NCBI GenBank assembly: GCA_964504595.1
Contig: CAZDEE010000011.1
Location: forward strand, 1-48,361
DNA length: 48,361 nucleotides
Source of the DNA: CAG-826 sp964504595
Lineage (GTDB): Bacteria; Bacillota_I; Bacilli_A; RFN20; CAG-826
Reading direction: 5' to 3'
Shown here: in pieces, positions 1-8,140 of the stretch
How the letters are laid out: each line of letters starts with the position of its first letter
How positions within the stretch are numbered: position 1 is the first letter of the stretch
Program-made: the position numbers and the translations under genes
The notes under the pieces: generated by a model
Told to the model about the DNA's origin: nothing
Seen by the model: the letters and a program-made list of their open reading frames with translations, nothing else
The model's database searches: none

Positions 1-9
1 TTTTCAAAA

Positions 10-171
10 CTATTTAATTTTCCGAAATTTTATAGTGTTAAATCCTAAAAACGGGTCTCCGTCTTTAAAAGTATTAATGACACAATCGGCTACTTGACCC
101 GGAAAATGATCGGCCACTCTTTTTGCAAGTTTTTCTTCAGGATGAAGAATAAATATTCTAAATTTTTCCAT
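10..171 (-). CDS. small hypothetical protein, 53 aa
   Basis: I do not recognise this protein. It starts MEKFRIFILHPEEKL and ends KFRKIK; it is soluble, mixed charge, with no membrane segment or signal peptide. A longer frame begins at 195, but the ATG at 171 is preserved by a good AAGGAG ribosome-binding site seven bases upstream, so I place the start there. A TATAAT box lies just upstream (194-199, minus strand). It is divergent from rpmG-secE-nusG. The clean start signals suggest a real gene; the function is unknown. Confidence 0.6.
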   Translation of the reverse strand: MEKFRIFILHPEEKLAKRVADHFPGQVADCVINTFKDGDPFLGFNTIKFRKIK

Positions 172-193
172 TGATTTTGCTCCTTCATTGAGC

Positions 194-199
194 ATTATA
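194..199 (-). promoter_or_regulatory. -10 box of the 53-aa gene
   Basis: On the minus strand this reads TATAAT, about 22 bases before the ATG. The -35 region is weak (TGTTAA-like), so only the -10 box is convincing. Confidence 0.4.
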
Positions 200-229
200 A
201 CATAAACTTACATGTTTAACATAAAATAA

Positions 230-258
230 TTGACTATTTTTAATTAATATGTTAAATT
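230..258 (+). promoter_or_regulatory. promoter of rpmG-secE-nusG
   Basis: TTGACT at 230-235, a 17-base spacer, and TAAATT at 253-258. It sits 35 bases ahead of the rpmG start codon. Confidence 0.55.
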
Positions 259-292
259 AATAAAGCAATTTACGTTAGGATGTGATAATATA

Positions 293-442
293 GTGAGGGA
301 AAAAGTTATTTTAGTTTGCACTGAATGTCTTTCCAGAAATTATTCTACTACAAGACGTAAAGGTGATTCGACTACAAGGTTGACATTGAAAAAATTTTGT
401 CCAAAATGTAATGCTAAGACATTGCATAAGGAAAGCAAATAG
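293..442 (+). CDS. rpmG: 50S ribosomal protein L33 (49 aa)
   Basis: Small zinc-ribbon ribosomal protein of the large subunit. The translation begins MREKVILVCTECLSRNY and carries two CxxC pairs (CTEC near residue 9 and CPKC near residue 36), so this is the zinc-binding C+ form. It starts with GTG at 293; an AGGA stretch (277-280) is the only ribosome-binding sequence seen and is rather far. Its TAG stop overlaps the AGGAGG of secE, so the two are translationally close. rpmG before secE-nusG is the normal Firmicutes order. Confidence 0.93.
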   Translation: MREKVILVCTECLSRNYSTTRRKGDSTTRLTLKKFCPKCNAKTLHKESK

Positions 443-454
443 GAGGATCTTAAA

Positions 455-658
455 ATGCATAAGATTAAAAAGTATTTTAAAGGCGTTGTTAAAGAAGGAA
501 AAAGAGTTCGTTGGCCAAAGAAACATGAATTATGGTCATCGATTGCAGTTGTTGTTTGCGTAACAGTTTTTGCTGCTTTATGCTTAGCGGCTTCTGATGC
601 TTTAACTGCAAAATTATTAGGACAATTAGAAGATGCCTTCTCATCATTAAGAGGTTAA
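455..658 (+). CDS. secE: protein translocase subunit SecE (67 aa)
   Basis: Single-span subunit of the SecYEG translocon. The N-terminal half is basic (KIKKYFKGVVKEGKRVRWPKK), containing the conserved RVRWP stretch, followed by one hydrophobic helix (about residues 26-48, IAVVVCVTVFAALCLAAS). AGGAGG lies 8 bases before the ATG and overlaps the rpmG stop. It is four bases upstream of nusG, the usual pairing. Confidence 0.95.
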   Translation: MHKIKKYFKGVVKEGKRVRWPKKHELWSSIAVVVCVTVFAALCLAASDALTAKLLGQLEDAFSSLRG

Positions 659-662
659 TAGA

Positions 663-1214
663 ATGGAAAATATTGCAGAAAAATCATGGTATGTTGTTAA
701 TACTTATTCTGGCCATGAAAGAAAAGTTGCGGACAATTTGGAACGAAGAAAAGTTTCTATGAACTTAGAAGATTATATTTTTCGTATCATCGTCGCTGAA
801 CAAGAAGAACAAGTTTTAAAAGATGGAATTCCAACAGGAAAAGTCAAAATTAAAAATCTTTATCCTGGGTATGTCTTTATTGAAATGTTTATGACAGATG
901 AAGCATGGTACATGGTTAGAAATACTCCAGGTGTTACCGGATTCGTCGGATCTTCAGGTGGTGGTGCAAAACCATTCCCAGTTCCACGTGAAGAAATTGA
1001 ACCTGTATTAAAGAGAATGGGCGTTGTTGATGATGCTATGTATTCTCGTTATGAAATTGGTGATTTTGTCAAAATTCTTCGTGGACCTCTTGAAGGTAGT
1101 GAAGGAAGAATTGAAAGCATTGATTCTGAAACCGGTATGGTTCAAGTTGGTACGGTCTTCTTTGGAAGAGCGACAACAGTCGAAGTTGAATTCTCAGAAA
1201 TTGAAAAAATCTAA
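663..1214 (+). CDS. nusG: transcription termination/antitermination factor NusG (183 aa)
   Basis: RNA-polymerase-associated elongation factor. The NGN domain occupies about residues 7-115 (WYVVNTYSGHERKVADNL at the start, PGYVFIEM and PGVTGFVG inside), and a C-terminal KOW domain about residues 130-165 (GDFVKILRGPLEGSEGRI). Length matches the family. Normally rplK follows directly; here transcription ends at a terminator and about 9 kb of unrelated genes intervene. Confidence 0.96.
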   Translation: MENIAEKSWYVVNTYSGHERKVADNLERRKVSMNLEDYIFRIIVAEQEEQVLKDGIPTGKVKIKNLYPGYVFIEMFMTDEAWYMVRNTPGVTGFVGSSGGGAKPFPVPREEIEPVLKRMGVVDDAMYSRYEIGDFVKILRGPLEGSEGRIESIDSETGMVQVGTVFFGRATTVEVEFSEIEKI

Positions 1215-1227
1215 ATTAAGTTTATTG

Positions 1228-1254
1228 CCACTTTTGAAAAAAAAGTGGTTTTTT
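1228..1254 (+). terminator. intrinsic terminator after nusG
   Basis: CCACTTTT (1228-1235) pairs with AAAAGTGG (1241-1248) across a GAAAA loop, followed by six T. It closes the rpmG-secE-nusG unit. Confidence 0.85.
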
Positions 1255-1258
1255 CTTA

Positions 1259-1287
1259 TTGACAACATGAATAGATATTCATATACT
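1259..1287 (+). promoter_or_regulatory. promoter of the metal-resistance operon
   Basis: Consensus TTGACA (1259-1264), 17-base spacer, TATACT (1282-1287). The spacer is almost filled by one palindromic operator and a second one follows the -10 box, a layout typical of a repressor-controlled promoter. Confidence 0.8.
1267..1282 (+). promoter_or_regulatory. upstream operator palindrome
   Basis: ATGAATA-GA-TATTCAT, a perfect 7-bp inverted repeat with a two-base centre, lying between -35 and -10. Inferred binding site for the ArsR/SmtB protein encoded just downstream. Confidence 0.6.
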
Positions 1288-1288
1288 A

Positions 1289-1310
1289 TATATGAACAAT
1301 CATTCATATA
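1289..1310 (+). promoter_or_regulatory. SmtB/CzrA-type operator
   Basis: TATATGAA-CAATCA-TTCATATA, a perfect 8-bp inverted repeat that matches the 12-2-12 operator layout known for SmtB/CzrA/CadC repressors. It ends at the ribosome-binding site (GGAGGA, 1311-1316), so bound repressor would cover the transcription start region. Confidence 0.75.
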
Positions 1311-1322
1311 GGAGGAAGACTT

Positions 1323-1664
1323 ATGCCAAAAAAAGATATATGTGATCATAATCATGAAAAAGTAGGATTTGCAAATATACCTGAAGAAGATATCTTAGAT
1401 AAAATGACGATAATGCTTAAAATCGCTGGCGATAAAACAAGATTAAAAATTTTGTACTCCTTAGTTGCTGGGGCAAAATGTGTATGTGAAATACAAGAAG
1501 ATATTGAAGTTTCACAGTCTTTAGTTTCTCATCAATTGAAAATTTTAAGAGATAATTATTTAGTAAAAACTCAGAAAGTTGGAAATCGAGTTTTATATTC
1601 ATTAAGTGATAGTCATGTTGTAGCTTTATTAAGCTTAGTTCATGAACATGCAACAGAGGAGTAA
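1323..1664 (+). CDS. ArsR/SmtB-family metal-sensing repressor (113 aa)
   Basis: Dimeric winged-helix repressor that leaves DNA on binding Zn, Co or Cd. The recognition-helix region is SQSLVSHQLKILRD (about 64-77). The C-terminal helix carries D96-x-H98-x10-H109-xx-E112, the alpha-5 zinc/cobalt site of SmtB. A second set of ligands is present: C7, H9, H11 near the N-terminus and C53, C55 in KCVCEI, as in the alpha-3N site of CadC/SmtB. AGGAGG precedes the ATG. It shares an operon with the P1B-ATPase. Family assignment is firm; the preferred metal is inferred. Confidence 0.9.
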   Translation: MPKKDICDHNHEKVGFANIPEEDILDKMTIMLKIAGDKTRLKILYSLVAGAKCVCEIQEDIEVSQSLVSHQLKILRDNYLVKTQKVGNRVLYSLSDSHVVALLSLVHEHATEE

Positions 1665-1669
1665 TTGAT

Positions 1670-3748
1670 ATGAGAAAGATATTTATTATTGAAGGGTTAG
1701 ATTGTCCTAATTGCGCGAAAATGGTTGAAAATCATTTAAATACACGAAAAGAAATTGAAAAGGCAACAATTGATTTCATGGGTGGTAAATTATTCGTGGT
1801 ATTCAAAGATGAGATTAGTATTGAAGAGCTAGAAAAAACTATTGCTGAAGTTGAAGATGGAGTATCTTTAAAAAACATTGATGATGAATCTAAAAATCAT
1901 AAGAATACTCATAACTATATTAGTTCTTTAGAAAAAACAATTTTAAGATTAGTTTTTTCAAGTATAATTTTAGCTTTTGCCTATTTTTGGGATTTAAGTA
2001 ATACAACTCGATTAATTTTATATGTAGTTTCATATTTAATCGCCGGATATGATGTTTTATTAAAAATGATTAAAGGAATATTTAAAAAAGAAATATTTAC
2101 GGAATTTACTTTGATGAGTGTAGCGACTATTGGAGCCTTAATTTTAGGAGAGTATCTTGAAGCGGTTGCTATTATGATTCTTTATCAAATTGGTGAATTG
2201 TTACAAGATGCAGCAGTTGATAAATCAAGAAAAATGATTAAAGATACAATTGATTTAAGGCCACAAAAAGCATCACTTGTTAAAGAAAATGGTTCTTTAA
2301 TAAGTGTTGAAGCAACATCATTAGAAGTTGGAAATATTATTGATATTAAAGTTGGTGAAAAAATACCTACAGATTCAATTTTGATAAATGGAGAAGGAAC
2401 AATTGATGTTTCAAGTTTAACAGGTGAATCTTTACCAGTAAAAGTTAACATAAATGATGAATTATTATCAGGAACAACATTGGTGTCGGGTCATTTAACC
2501 GCAAAAGTGATAAAGAAATATAAAGATTCAACTGCAAGCAAAATATTAGAATTGATTGAAACAAATGGAGAAAAGAAATCAAAAGCAGAAAAATTTGTTA
2601 CAAAATTTGCTAGCGTTTATACTCCTATTGTATTCTTATTTGCTTTCATTATTGGGATTATAATTCCTTTAATTAATGGTAAATGGGATGAATATGTTTA
2701 TAAAGCATTAGTATTGCTTGTCACATCTTGTCCGTGCTCAATTATCATTTCGGTCCCACTTGCATATTTTGTTGGAATGGGAGAGCTTGCTTCTGCTGGA
2801 GTTATTGTTAAAGGGGCAAATTATTTAGATGTTTTAAAAGATACAAAATCAATAGTTACTGATAAAACAGGGACTTTAACTAAAGGTAAATTTAATGTTG
2901 TAAAATTTGAAACTAAAATTGATGAAAAAGAATTTATTAAATGTGTCGTTCATGCAGAAAGCATTTCAAATCATCCTTTTGCTTTTTCAATAATTAATTA
3001 TTTTAATAAACCGATTGATCATTATTTAATTAGTGAAAAAGAAGAAATTCCTGGATTAGGTGTTAAGGTTACATATGATGGGAAAAAAGTTGCTGTCGGA
3101 GGCTCTAAATTAGTAAAAACGGCAACAAAGATTAAAATAAATGCCGCTTCTGTTGTCTATGTAGAAATAGATGATGAATATGTAGGTTATATAGTTTTAA
3201 AAGATGAAATTAAGGATACATCATATAATTTTATGGAAGAAGCTCATAAGAATAATTATGTAGTTTCGATGCTTACAGGTGATACAAAAGATTATGCTAT
3301 GGAAGTTGCAAATGAACTAAATATCGATGAAGTTTACGCAGAATTATTGCCAGTTGAAAAAGTACAAACACTTGAAAGCATATTAGAAGATAAAGAAAGA
3401 AAAAATGTTATTTATATAGGAGATGGAATTAATGATGCACCAAGTTTAGCAAGAGCGGATGTAGGTATTGCAATGGGTGCAATTGGTAGTGATTCTGCAA
3501 TAGAAACAGCAGATGTTGTAATTATGAGTGATAATTTAATGAATGTTATTACCGCGATTGATGCCTCTAAGAAAACTTATCATACTAGTATATTTAATAT
3601 AATTTTCTCTGTGGGCTTTAAGTTGTTAGTTTATATATTGACATTATTAAATTATTCTTCAATGTGGATTGCTTTAATAGCGGATGTTGGAGTAACTTTA
3701 CTTTTAGTTTTAAATTCATTAAGACTTAAGAAAAGAATTAAAAAGTAA
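1670..3748 (+). CDS. Zn/Cd/Pb-translocating P1B-type ATPase (692 aa)
   Basis: Membrane efflux pump for soft divalent metals. One N-terminal metal-binding domain with GLDCPNC (C12, C15); transmembrane CPC motif at 354-356 (TSCPCS); phosphorylated Asp398 in DKTGTLTKG; SNHP histidine-proline motif near residue 440; MLTGDT; GDGINDAP hinge; and a C-terminal helix with ALIADVG, whose Asp is the ligand that marks the ZntA/CadA group rather than copper pumps. Length is usual for CadA. Its ribosome-binding site lies inside the end of the repressor gene, with five bases between the genes. Control by the upstream repressor and its two operators is inferred. Confidence 0.92.
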   Translation: MRKIFIIEGLDCPNCAKMVENHLNTRKEIEKATIDFMGGKLFVVFKDEISIEELEKTIAEVEDGVSLKNIDDESKNHKNTHNYISSLEKTILRLVFSSIILAFAYFWDLSNTTRLILYVVSYLIAGYDVLLKMIKGIFKKEIFTEFTLMSVATIGALILGEYLEAVAIMILYQIGELLQDAAVDKSRKMIKDTIDLRPQKASLVKENGSLISVEATSLEVGNIIDIKVGEKIPTDSILINGEGTIDVSSLTGESLPVKVNINDELLSGTTLVSGHLTAKVIKKYKDSTASKILELIETNGEKKSKAEKFVTKFASVYTPIVFLFAFIIGIIIPLINGKWDEYVYKALVLLVTSCPCSIIISVPLAYFVGMGELASAGVIVKGANYLDVLKDTKSIVTDKTGTLTKGKFNVVKFETKIDEKEFIKCVVHAESISNHPFAFSIINYFNKPIDHYLISEKEEIPGLGVKVTYDGKKVAVGGSKLVKTATKIKINAASVVYVEIDDEYVGYIVLKDEIKDTSYNFMEEAHKNNYVVSMLTGDTKDYAMEVANELNIDEVYAELLPVEKVQTLESILEDKERKNVIYIGDGINDAPSLARADVGIAMGAIGSDSAIETADVVIMSDNLMNVITAIDASKKTYHTSIFNIIFSVGFKLLVYILTLLNYSSMWIALIADVGVTLLLVLNSLRLKKRIKK

Positions 3749-3768
3749 AAAAATTGATATATATTTAG

Positions 3769-3800
3769 AGTGAACTTATTTGAGATGAGTTCACTTTTTT
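3769..3800 (+). terminator. intrinsic terminator of the metal operon
   Basis: AGTGAACT (3769-3776) pairs with AGTTCACT (3788-3795), 11-base loop, then a run of T. Confidence 0.8.
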
Positions 3801-3837
3801 AATTAATTAAAATCTTAAAATATTGGATGAAAAATGA

Positions 3838-3866
3838 TTGACAATTAAAATCACGAATGATAATAT
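3838..3866 (+). promoter_or_regulatory. promoter of marR and the ABC exporter
   Basis: TTGACA (3838-3843), exactly 17 bases, TAATAT (3861-3866). The MarR-type operator begins one base after the -10 box. Confidence 0.8.
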
Positions 3867-3879
3867 CTAACTCAGTTAG
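3867..3879 (+). promoter_or_regulatory. MarR operator, copy 1
   Basis: CTAAC-TCA-GTTAG, a perfect inverted repeat at the transcription start of marR. The same half-sites with the same three-base spacing recur at 4389-4401 in front of the exporter genes, so this is very probably the binding site of the adjacent MarR protein. Confidence 0.7.
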
Positions 3880-3900
3880 CAATTTAAGAAGGTGAGCATT

Positions 3901-4344
3901 ATGACAAAGGAAGAAATTGAAGTTTTAATGGAAGATTTTATTAAATCTAGACCACTTCTTTTATTAAAAGAGATTGATCACACTAACGCAGGAATAGGTT
4001 TGGTTTTAAAATTATTAGATGAATCCATTGGTGGAAGATTAACAGCAGGTGAAATATCTGAAGCTATGGAAGTAAGTACCGCTAGAGTTGCTGTTATTTT
4101 AAAGAAAATGGTTGCCAAAGGATTTATTAATAAAGAATCAGATAAAAATGATGCTCGTGTAACAATCGTTTGCCTTTCAGATGAAGGAAGACAAAAAATT
4201 AATGAAATAAAAGAAAAAAATATTAATCGAATGACGATGCTAATAGAAGAATATGGTGAAGAAAAGTTTAGACAATTTGTTGCTTTGTCTTATGAACTTA
4301 AAGAAAAGATGGAAAAGGTATTTTCTTTTAAACAGAACTTTTAA
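3901..4344 (+). CDS. MarR-family transcriptional repressor (147 aa)
   Basis: Winged-helix regulator, usually released from DNA by small hydrophobic ligands. The HTH spans about residues 43-72 (LTAGEISEAMEVSTARVAVIL), the wing holds the D-x-R signature in KNDARVTI, and the ends form the dimer helices. A GTG at 3892 extends the frame by three residues, but AAGGTG at 3889-3894 is correctly spaced for ATG 3901. It is followed by two ABC-exporter genes; autoregulation and control of the exporter are inferred from the shared operator. Confidence 0.88.
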   Translation: MTKEEIEVLMEDFIKSRPLLLLKEIDHTNAGIGLVLKLLDESIGGRLTAGEISEAMEVSTARVAVILKKMVAKGFINKESDKNDARVTIVCLSDEGRQKINEIKEKNINRMTMLIEEYGEEKFRQFVALSYELKEKMEKVFSFKQNF

Positions 4345-4348
4345 AAAT

Positions 4349-4379
4349 AAGTAAGGGGCTATTGTCCCTATTACTTTTA
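4349..4379 (+). terminator. imperfect hairpin between marR and the exporter
   Basis: AAGTAAGGG (4349-4357) pairs with CCC-TA-TTACTT (4366-4376) with a two-base bulge, followed by only four T. It could be a weak terminator or attenuator lowering read-through to the exporter; I cannot tell which. Confidence 0.4.
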
Positions 4380-4387
4380 AATAAATA

Positions 4388-4402
4388 GCTAACCAAGTTA
4401 GC
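4388..4402 (+). promoter_or_regulatory. MarR operator, copy 2
   Basis: GCTAAC-CAA-GTTAGC, a perfect 6-bp inverted repeat, 25 bases before the first exporter gene. The core is the same CTAAC-N3-GTTAG as at 3867-3879. No clear promoter is visible at this copy. Confidence 0.65.
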
Positions 4403-4426
4403 GAATGAAAGAAAGGAGATTTAAAA

Positions 4427-6187
4427 ATGTTTAAATTATTAAAAAAATTAAAACCTATCGATTGGCTCTTTGTAGTTATTTCAATAGGATTCATTGTTTT
4501 ACAAGTGTGGCTTGATGTTACTATGCCAACATATATGAGCAAAATTACCATTCTTGTACAAACAGCGGGAAGTGAAATGTCTGAAATATTAAAAGCGGGA
4601 GGAATGATGCTCTTATGTGCATTGGGTAGCGTTTGTGCTTCGATAGTAACCGCAATATTTACAGCGCGTATTGGAAGCGATTTAGGATGGGCTATTCGTG
4701 GTAGCTTATTTAAAAAAGTACAAACTTTTTCAATGGAGGAAATCGGAGATTTCTCCACTGCTAGTTTAATAACTCGTTCTACAAATGATATTCAACAGGT
4801 ATTAATGTTTATTGTAATGGGATTACAAATGCTTATTAAAGCCCCTATTACTGCAATTTGGGCAATTTATAAAATTGCAGACAAAGAATGGGAATGGTCT
4901 TTAGCAACAGTTATAGGTGTTATTGTTGTACTAGTCACAGTTGGAATTTGTCTTTCATTTGCTTTTCCAAAAATCCGCAAAATGCAAAAATTAACAGATG
5001 ACTTAAATCGTGTTACTAGAGAGAATTTAAATGGTTTAAATGTTATTAGAGCTTATAACGCTGAAGAATATCAAGAAAGAAAATTTGAGAAAGCAAACGA
5101 TACATTAACTAGAACTCAATTATTTTCTCAACATGCAATGTCATTTATGATGCCGACAATGCAACTTATTATGAGTGGATTATCTCTTTCTATTTATTGG
5201 ATAGGAGCGGTCATATTAAGTAATACAGATCAAATTGGAAATCGAATTAATATTTTTGCAGATATGACAGTCTTTAGTACATATGGTACGCAAATAATCA
5301 TGTCATTTATGATGTTGGTAATGATTTTTATGATGATGCCACGTGCACTTGTAGCAAGTAAACGTATTAATGAGGTCTTAGATAAAAAATTATCAATAAA
5401 AAATGGAACAGTTAAAGAAGGTAAAGATGGGGTTGAAGGAGAAGTAGTTTTTGATCACGTATTTTTCCGTTATGAAGATGGAGATGAATATGTTCTTCAT
5501 GATATTTCCTTTACTGCTAAAAAAGGCGAAACTGTTGCATTTATTGGGGCTACAGGATGTGGAAAAAGTACGGCAATTAATTTAATTCCGCGTTTTTATG
5601 ACGCTAGTGAAGGAAGGGTTATTGTCGATGGTATTGATGTCAAAGAATACGATGAACATGTTTTAAGAAATAAAGTTGCGTACGTTTCTCAAAAAGCAAT
5701 TTTATTCTCAGGTACTATTAGTTCTAATATTACATTTGGAGATAATGGACAAGATGAAATTACTTCAGATGGAATAAAAAGAGCTATAGAAATTGCACAA
5801 GCAAAGGATTTTGTTGAAGGTATGGAAGATTCATATGATGGTTATGTTGCTCAAGGAGGAACCAATTTCTCAGGAGGACAAAAACAACGATTATCGATTG
5901 CTAGAGCAATTGCAAGAAATGCAGAAATCATTATTTTTGACGATTCTTTTTCTGCATTAGATTATAAAACTGATAAGATACTTAGAAAAACATTAGATAA
6001 AGAATTTAAAGGAGTAACGAGATTGATTGTAGCGCAACGTATAGGAACAATCCGCGATGCAGATAAGATAATTGTATTAGATGAAGGTCGCATGGTTGGC
6101 ATTGGAACTCATGAAGAACTAATGAAGACATGTGAAACATATAAGCAAATTGCCTTATCGCAACTTTCAAAGGAGGAACTTGCATAA
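4427..6187 (+). CDS. heterodimeric ABC multidrug exporter, subunit A (586 aa)
   Basis: Half-transporter with an N-terminal six-helix export domain (about 1-320) and a C-terminal nucleotide-binding domain. Walker A GATGCGKST at 374-382, signature SGGQ at 482-485, Walker B FDD with Asp506 where the catalytic Glu should be. This Glu-to-Asp change marks the subunit that contributes the degenerate ATP site in TM287/288- and BmrCD-type exporters. Its stop codon overlaps the next start by one base, so the two subunits are translationally coupled. The upstream MarR gene and operator suggest drug-inducible expression (inference); substrates are unknown. Confidence 0.9.
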   Translation: MFKLLKKLKPIDWLFVVISIGFIVLQVWLDVTMPTYMSKITILVQTAGSEMSEILKAGGMMLLCALGSVCASIVTAIFTARIGSDLGWAIRGSLFKKVQTFSMEEIGDFSTASLITRSTNDIQQVLMFIVMGLQMLIKAPITAIWAIYKIADKEWEWSLATVIGVIVVLVTVGICLSFAFPKIRKMQKLTDDLNRVTRENLNGLNVIRAYNAEEYQERKFEKANDTLTRTQLFSQHAMSFMMPTMQLIMSGLSLSIYWIGAVILSNTDQIGNRINIFADMTVFSTYGTQIIMSFMMLVMIFMMMPRALVASKRINEVLDKKLSIKNGTVKEGKDGVEGEVVFDHVFFRYEDGDEYVLHDISFTAKKGETVAFIGATGCGKSTAINLIPRFYDASEGRVIVDGIDVKEYDEHVLRNKVAYVSQKAILFSGTISSNITFGDNGQDEITSDGIKRAIEIAQAKDFVEGMEDSYDGYVAQGGTNFSGGQKQRLSIARAIARNAEIIIFDDSFSALDYKTDKILRKTLDKEFKGVTRLIVAQRIGTIRDADKIIVLDEGRMVGIGTHEELMKTCETYKQIALSQLSKEELA

Positions 6188-8043
6188 TGGAAAAACAAGA
6201 ATATAAATTAGGACAAGCAAAAGTTAAAAGAGCTCCAGGCGGACCTATGAATAGAATGAGAAGAGGAGAGAAGGCAAAAGATTTAGTTGGAACGTGGAAA
6301 AAATTACTTGCTTACTGTGGAAAATATTTGCCTTTAATTTTAATTGCTATCATATGTGCGATTGGAGGAACAATATTAACTATTTTAGGTCCAGATAAAT
6401 TATCTGATTTAACAACGCATATTCAAAATGCTTTTATTAGAGGAACTGAAGATAATAAAGAAGCGTTGGATGCTATATTTAAAATAGGAATTACATTAGT
6501 GATATTTTATTTATCGAGTTGGCTATTATCAGTAGTACAAAACTATTTAATGGCCACAGTAACGCAAAAAATTTCAAAAAATATGCGTGGAGACATTTCA
6601 AGGAAGATTAATAGATTACCTATGTCTTTTTATAATCGGACTTCGGTAGGGGATGTATTGTCTAGAGTTACTAACGATGTCGATACAATTAGTCAGTCAT
6701 TTAATCAAACAATCGGTTCATTAATTTCCCAAATAGTGTTATTTGCCGGTAGTTTAATTATGATGATTGTTACTAACTGGACAATGGCTTTAACTGCGAT
6801 TGTATCAACTATTTTAGGCTTTGTATTAATGTTATCTATTATGGGAAAAAGCCAAAAGTATTTTAATCGTAATCAAAGTGATTTAGGCTTACTTAATGGT
6901 CATATAGAAGAAATGTATGCTGGTCATACAATTATTAAAGCGTATAATGGAGAAGAACAAGTAATTAATGAATTCGATGAACTTAATGCAAATTTAAGGG
7001 ATAGTGGATTTAAAGCTCACTCTTTCTCTGGACTTATGATGCCACTTATGTCTTTTATTGGTAATTTTGCTTATGTAGCGGTTTGTATCGTCGGAGCGGT
7101 TTTGACAATGAAAGGTGTAATTGATTTTCCAGTTATTGTAGCGTTTATTCTTTATGTTCGTTATTTTACTCAACCTCTTTCTCAAATCGCGCAATCGATG
7201 CAATCTTTGCAATCAGCAGCGGCTGCAGGAGAACGTGTTTTTGAATTTCTTGAAGAAAGAGAAATGGAAGATGAAAGTTATAAAACAAAGACTCTCGGAA
7301 ATATTAAAGGTGAAGTTGAATTTGAACACGTTAAATTTGGCTATGAAGACTCGAATAAAATAGTAATTAAAGATTTCTCAGCAATAGCAAAACCTGGACA
7401 AAAAATTGCAATTGTTGGACCAACGGGTGCTGGAAAAACAACGATGGTCAATTTGTTGATGAGATTCCATGAAATACTAGATGGTAATATTTATATTGAT
7501 GGTGTATCTACTAAAGAAGTAACTCGTAAAGATGTTCACAATCAATTCTGTATGGTTTTACAAGATACTTGGTTATTTGAAGGAACAATTAAAGAAAATC
7601 TAGTTTATTCAACCGAAAATGTTGAAGATGAACAAATTATAGAAGCTTGTAAAGCAGTCGGATTACACCATTTTATTAAAACATTGCCGAAAGGATATGA
7701 TACATTACTATCTGATCAATTAAATTTATCACAAGGACAAAAGCAACAAATGACAATTGCTAGAGCGATGATTGCTAATAAACCGATGCTTATTCTTGAT
7801 GAAGCAACAAGTTCGGTAGATACTAGAACCGAATTAAAAATTCAAGAGGCTATGGATCAATTGATGAAAGGAAGAACTTCATTTGTAATTGCACATCGAC
7901 TTTCAACAATTAAAAATTCTAATCTTATTCTTGTTATGAAAGAAGGAGATATTATCGAAAGTGGAACTCATGAGGAATTATTAGCAAAAGGTGGCTTCTA
8001 TGCAGAATTATATAATTCTCAATTTGATGAAGAAAATGCATAA
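6187..8043 (+). CDS. heterodimeric ABC multidrug exporter, subunit B (618 aa)
   Basis: Partner of the preceding half-transporter. A cytoplasmic Gly/Pro/Arg-rich N-terminus (GGPMNRMRRGEK) precedes the membrane domain (helices from about residue 48). Walker A GPTGAGKTT at 411-419, signature in the variant form LSQGQ at 514-518, Walker B LILDE with a normal catalytic Glu539. The LSQGQ signature paired with the partner's Asp506 forms the degenerate site, and the partner's SGGQ with this Glu539 the active site, exactly as in TM287/288. AAAGGAGG precedes the ATG, which overlaps the upstream stop. Confidence 0.9.
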   Translation: MEKQEYKLGQAKVKRAPGGPMNRMRRGEKAKDLVGTWKKLLAYCGKYLPLILIAIICAIGGTILTILGPDKLSDLTTHIQNAFIRGTEDNKEALDAIFKIGITLVIFYLSSWLLSVVQNYLMATVTQKISKNMRGDISRKINRLPMSFYNRTSVGDVLSRVTNDVDTISQSFNQTIGSLISQIVLFAGSLIMMIVTNWTMALTAIVSTILGFVLMLSIMGKSQKYFNRNQSDLGLLNGHIEEMYAGHTIIKAYNGEEQVINEFDELNANLRDSGFKAHSFSGLMMPLMSFIGNFAYVAVCIVGAVLTMKGVIDFPVIVAFILYVRYFTQPLSQIAQSMQSLQSAAAAGERVFEFLEEREMEDESYKTKTLGNIKGEVEFEHVKFGYEDSNKIVIKDFSAIAKPGQKIAIVGPTGAGKTTMVNLLMRFHEILDGNIYIDGVSTKEVTRKDVHNQFCMVLQDTWLFEGTIKENLVYSTENVEDEQIIEACKAVGLHHFIKTLPKGYDTLLSDQLNLSQGQKQQMTIARAMIANKPMLILDEATSSVDTRTELKIQEAMDQLMKGRTSFVIAHRLSTIKNSNLILVMKEGDIIESGTHEELLAKGGFYAELYNSQFDEENA

Positions 8044-8057
8044 ATAAATATTAAAAT

Positions 8058-8103
8058 AGCTGTTAATAATCTAAGTAAAATTGGATTAGAAACAGCTTTT
8101 TTA
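8058..8103 (+). terminator. intrinsic terminator after the ABC exporter
   Basis: AGCTGTT (8058-8064) pairs with AACAGCT (8091-8097); an inner TCTAA/TTAGA stem extends it; a T run follows. Confidence 0.75.
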
Positions 8104-8105
8104 TT

Positions 8106-8133
8106 GTAAAAAAAGAGAGCAGCGGGCTCTCTT
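8106..8133 (-). terminator. intrinsic terminator of ktrBA
   Basis: On the minus strand AAGAGAGC, loop CCGCT, GCTCTCTT, then seven T. It lies directly behind the ktrA stop and back to back with the plus-strand exporter terminator. Confidence 0.85.
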
Positions 8134-8140
8134 AATGAAG

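Noticed and set aside
1024..1311. 95-aa frame overlapping the end of nusG
   Set aside because: It is out of frame with nusG, has no ribosome-binding site, and runs through the terminator and the metal-operon promoter.
4240..4758. 172-aa minus-strand frame across marR and the first exporter gene
   Set aside because: It is antisense to two well-supported genes and spans their regulatory region.
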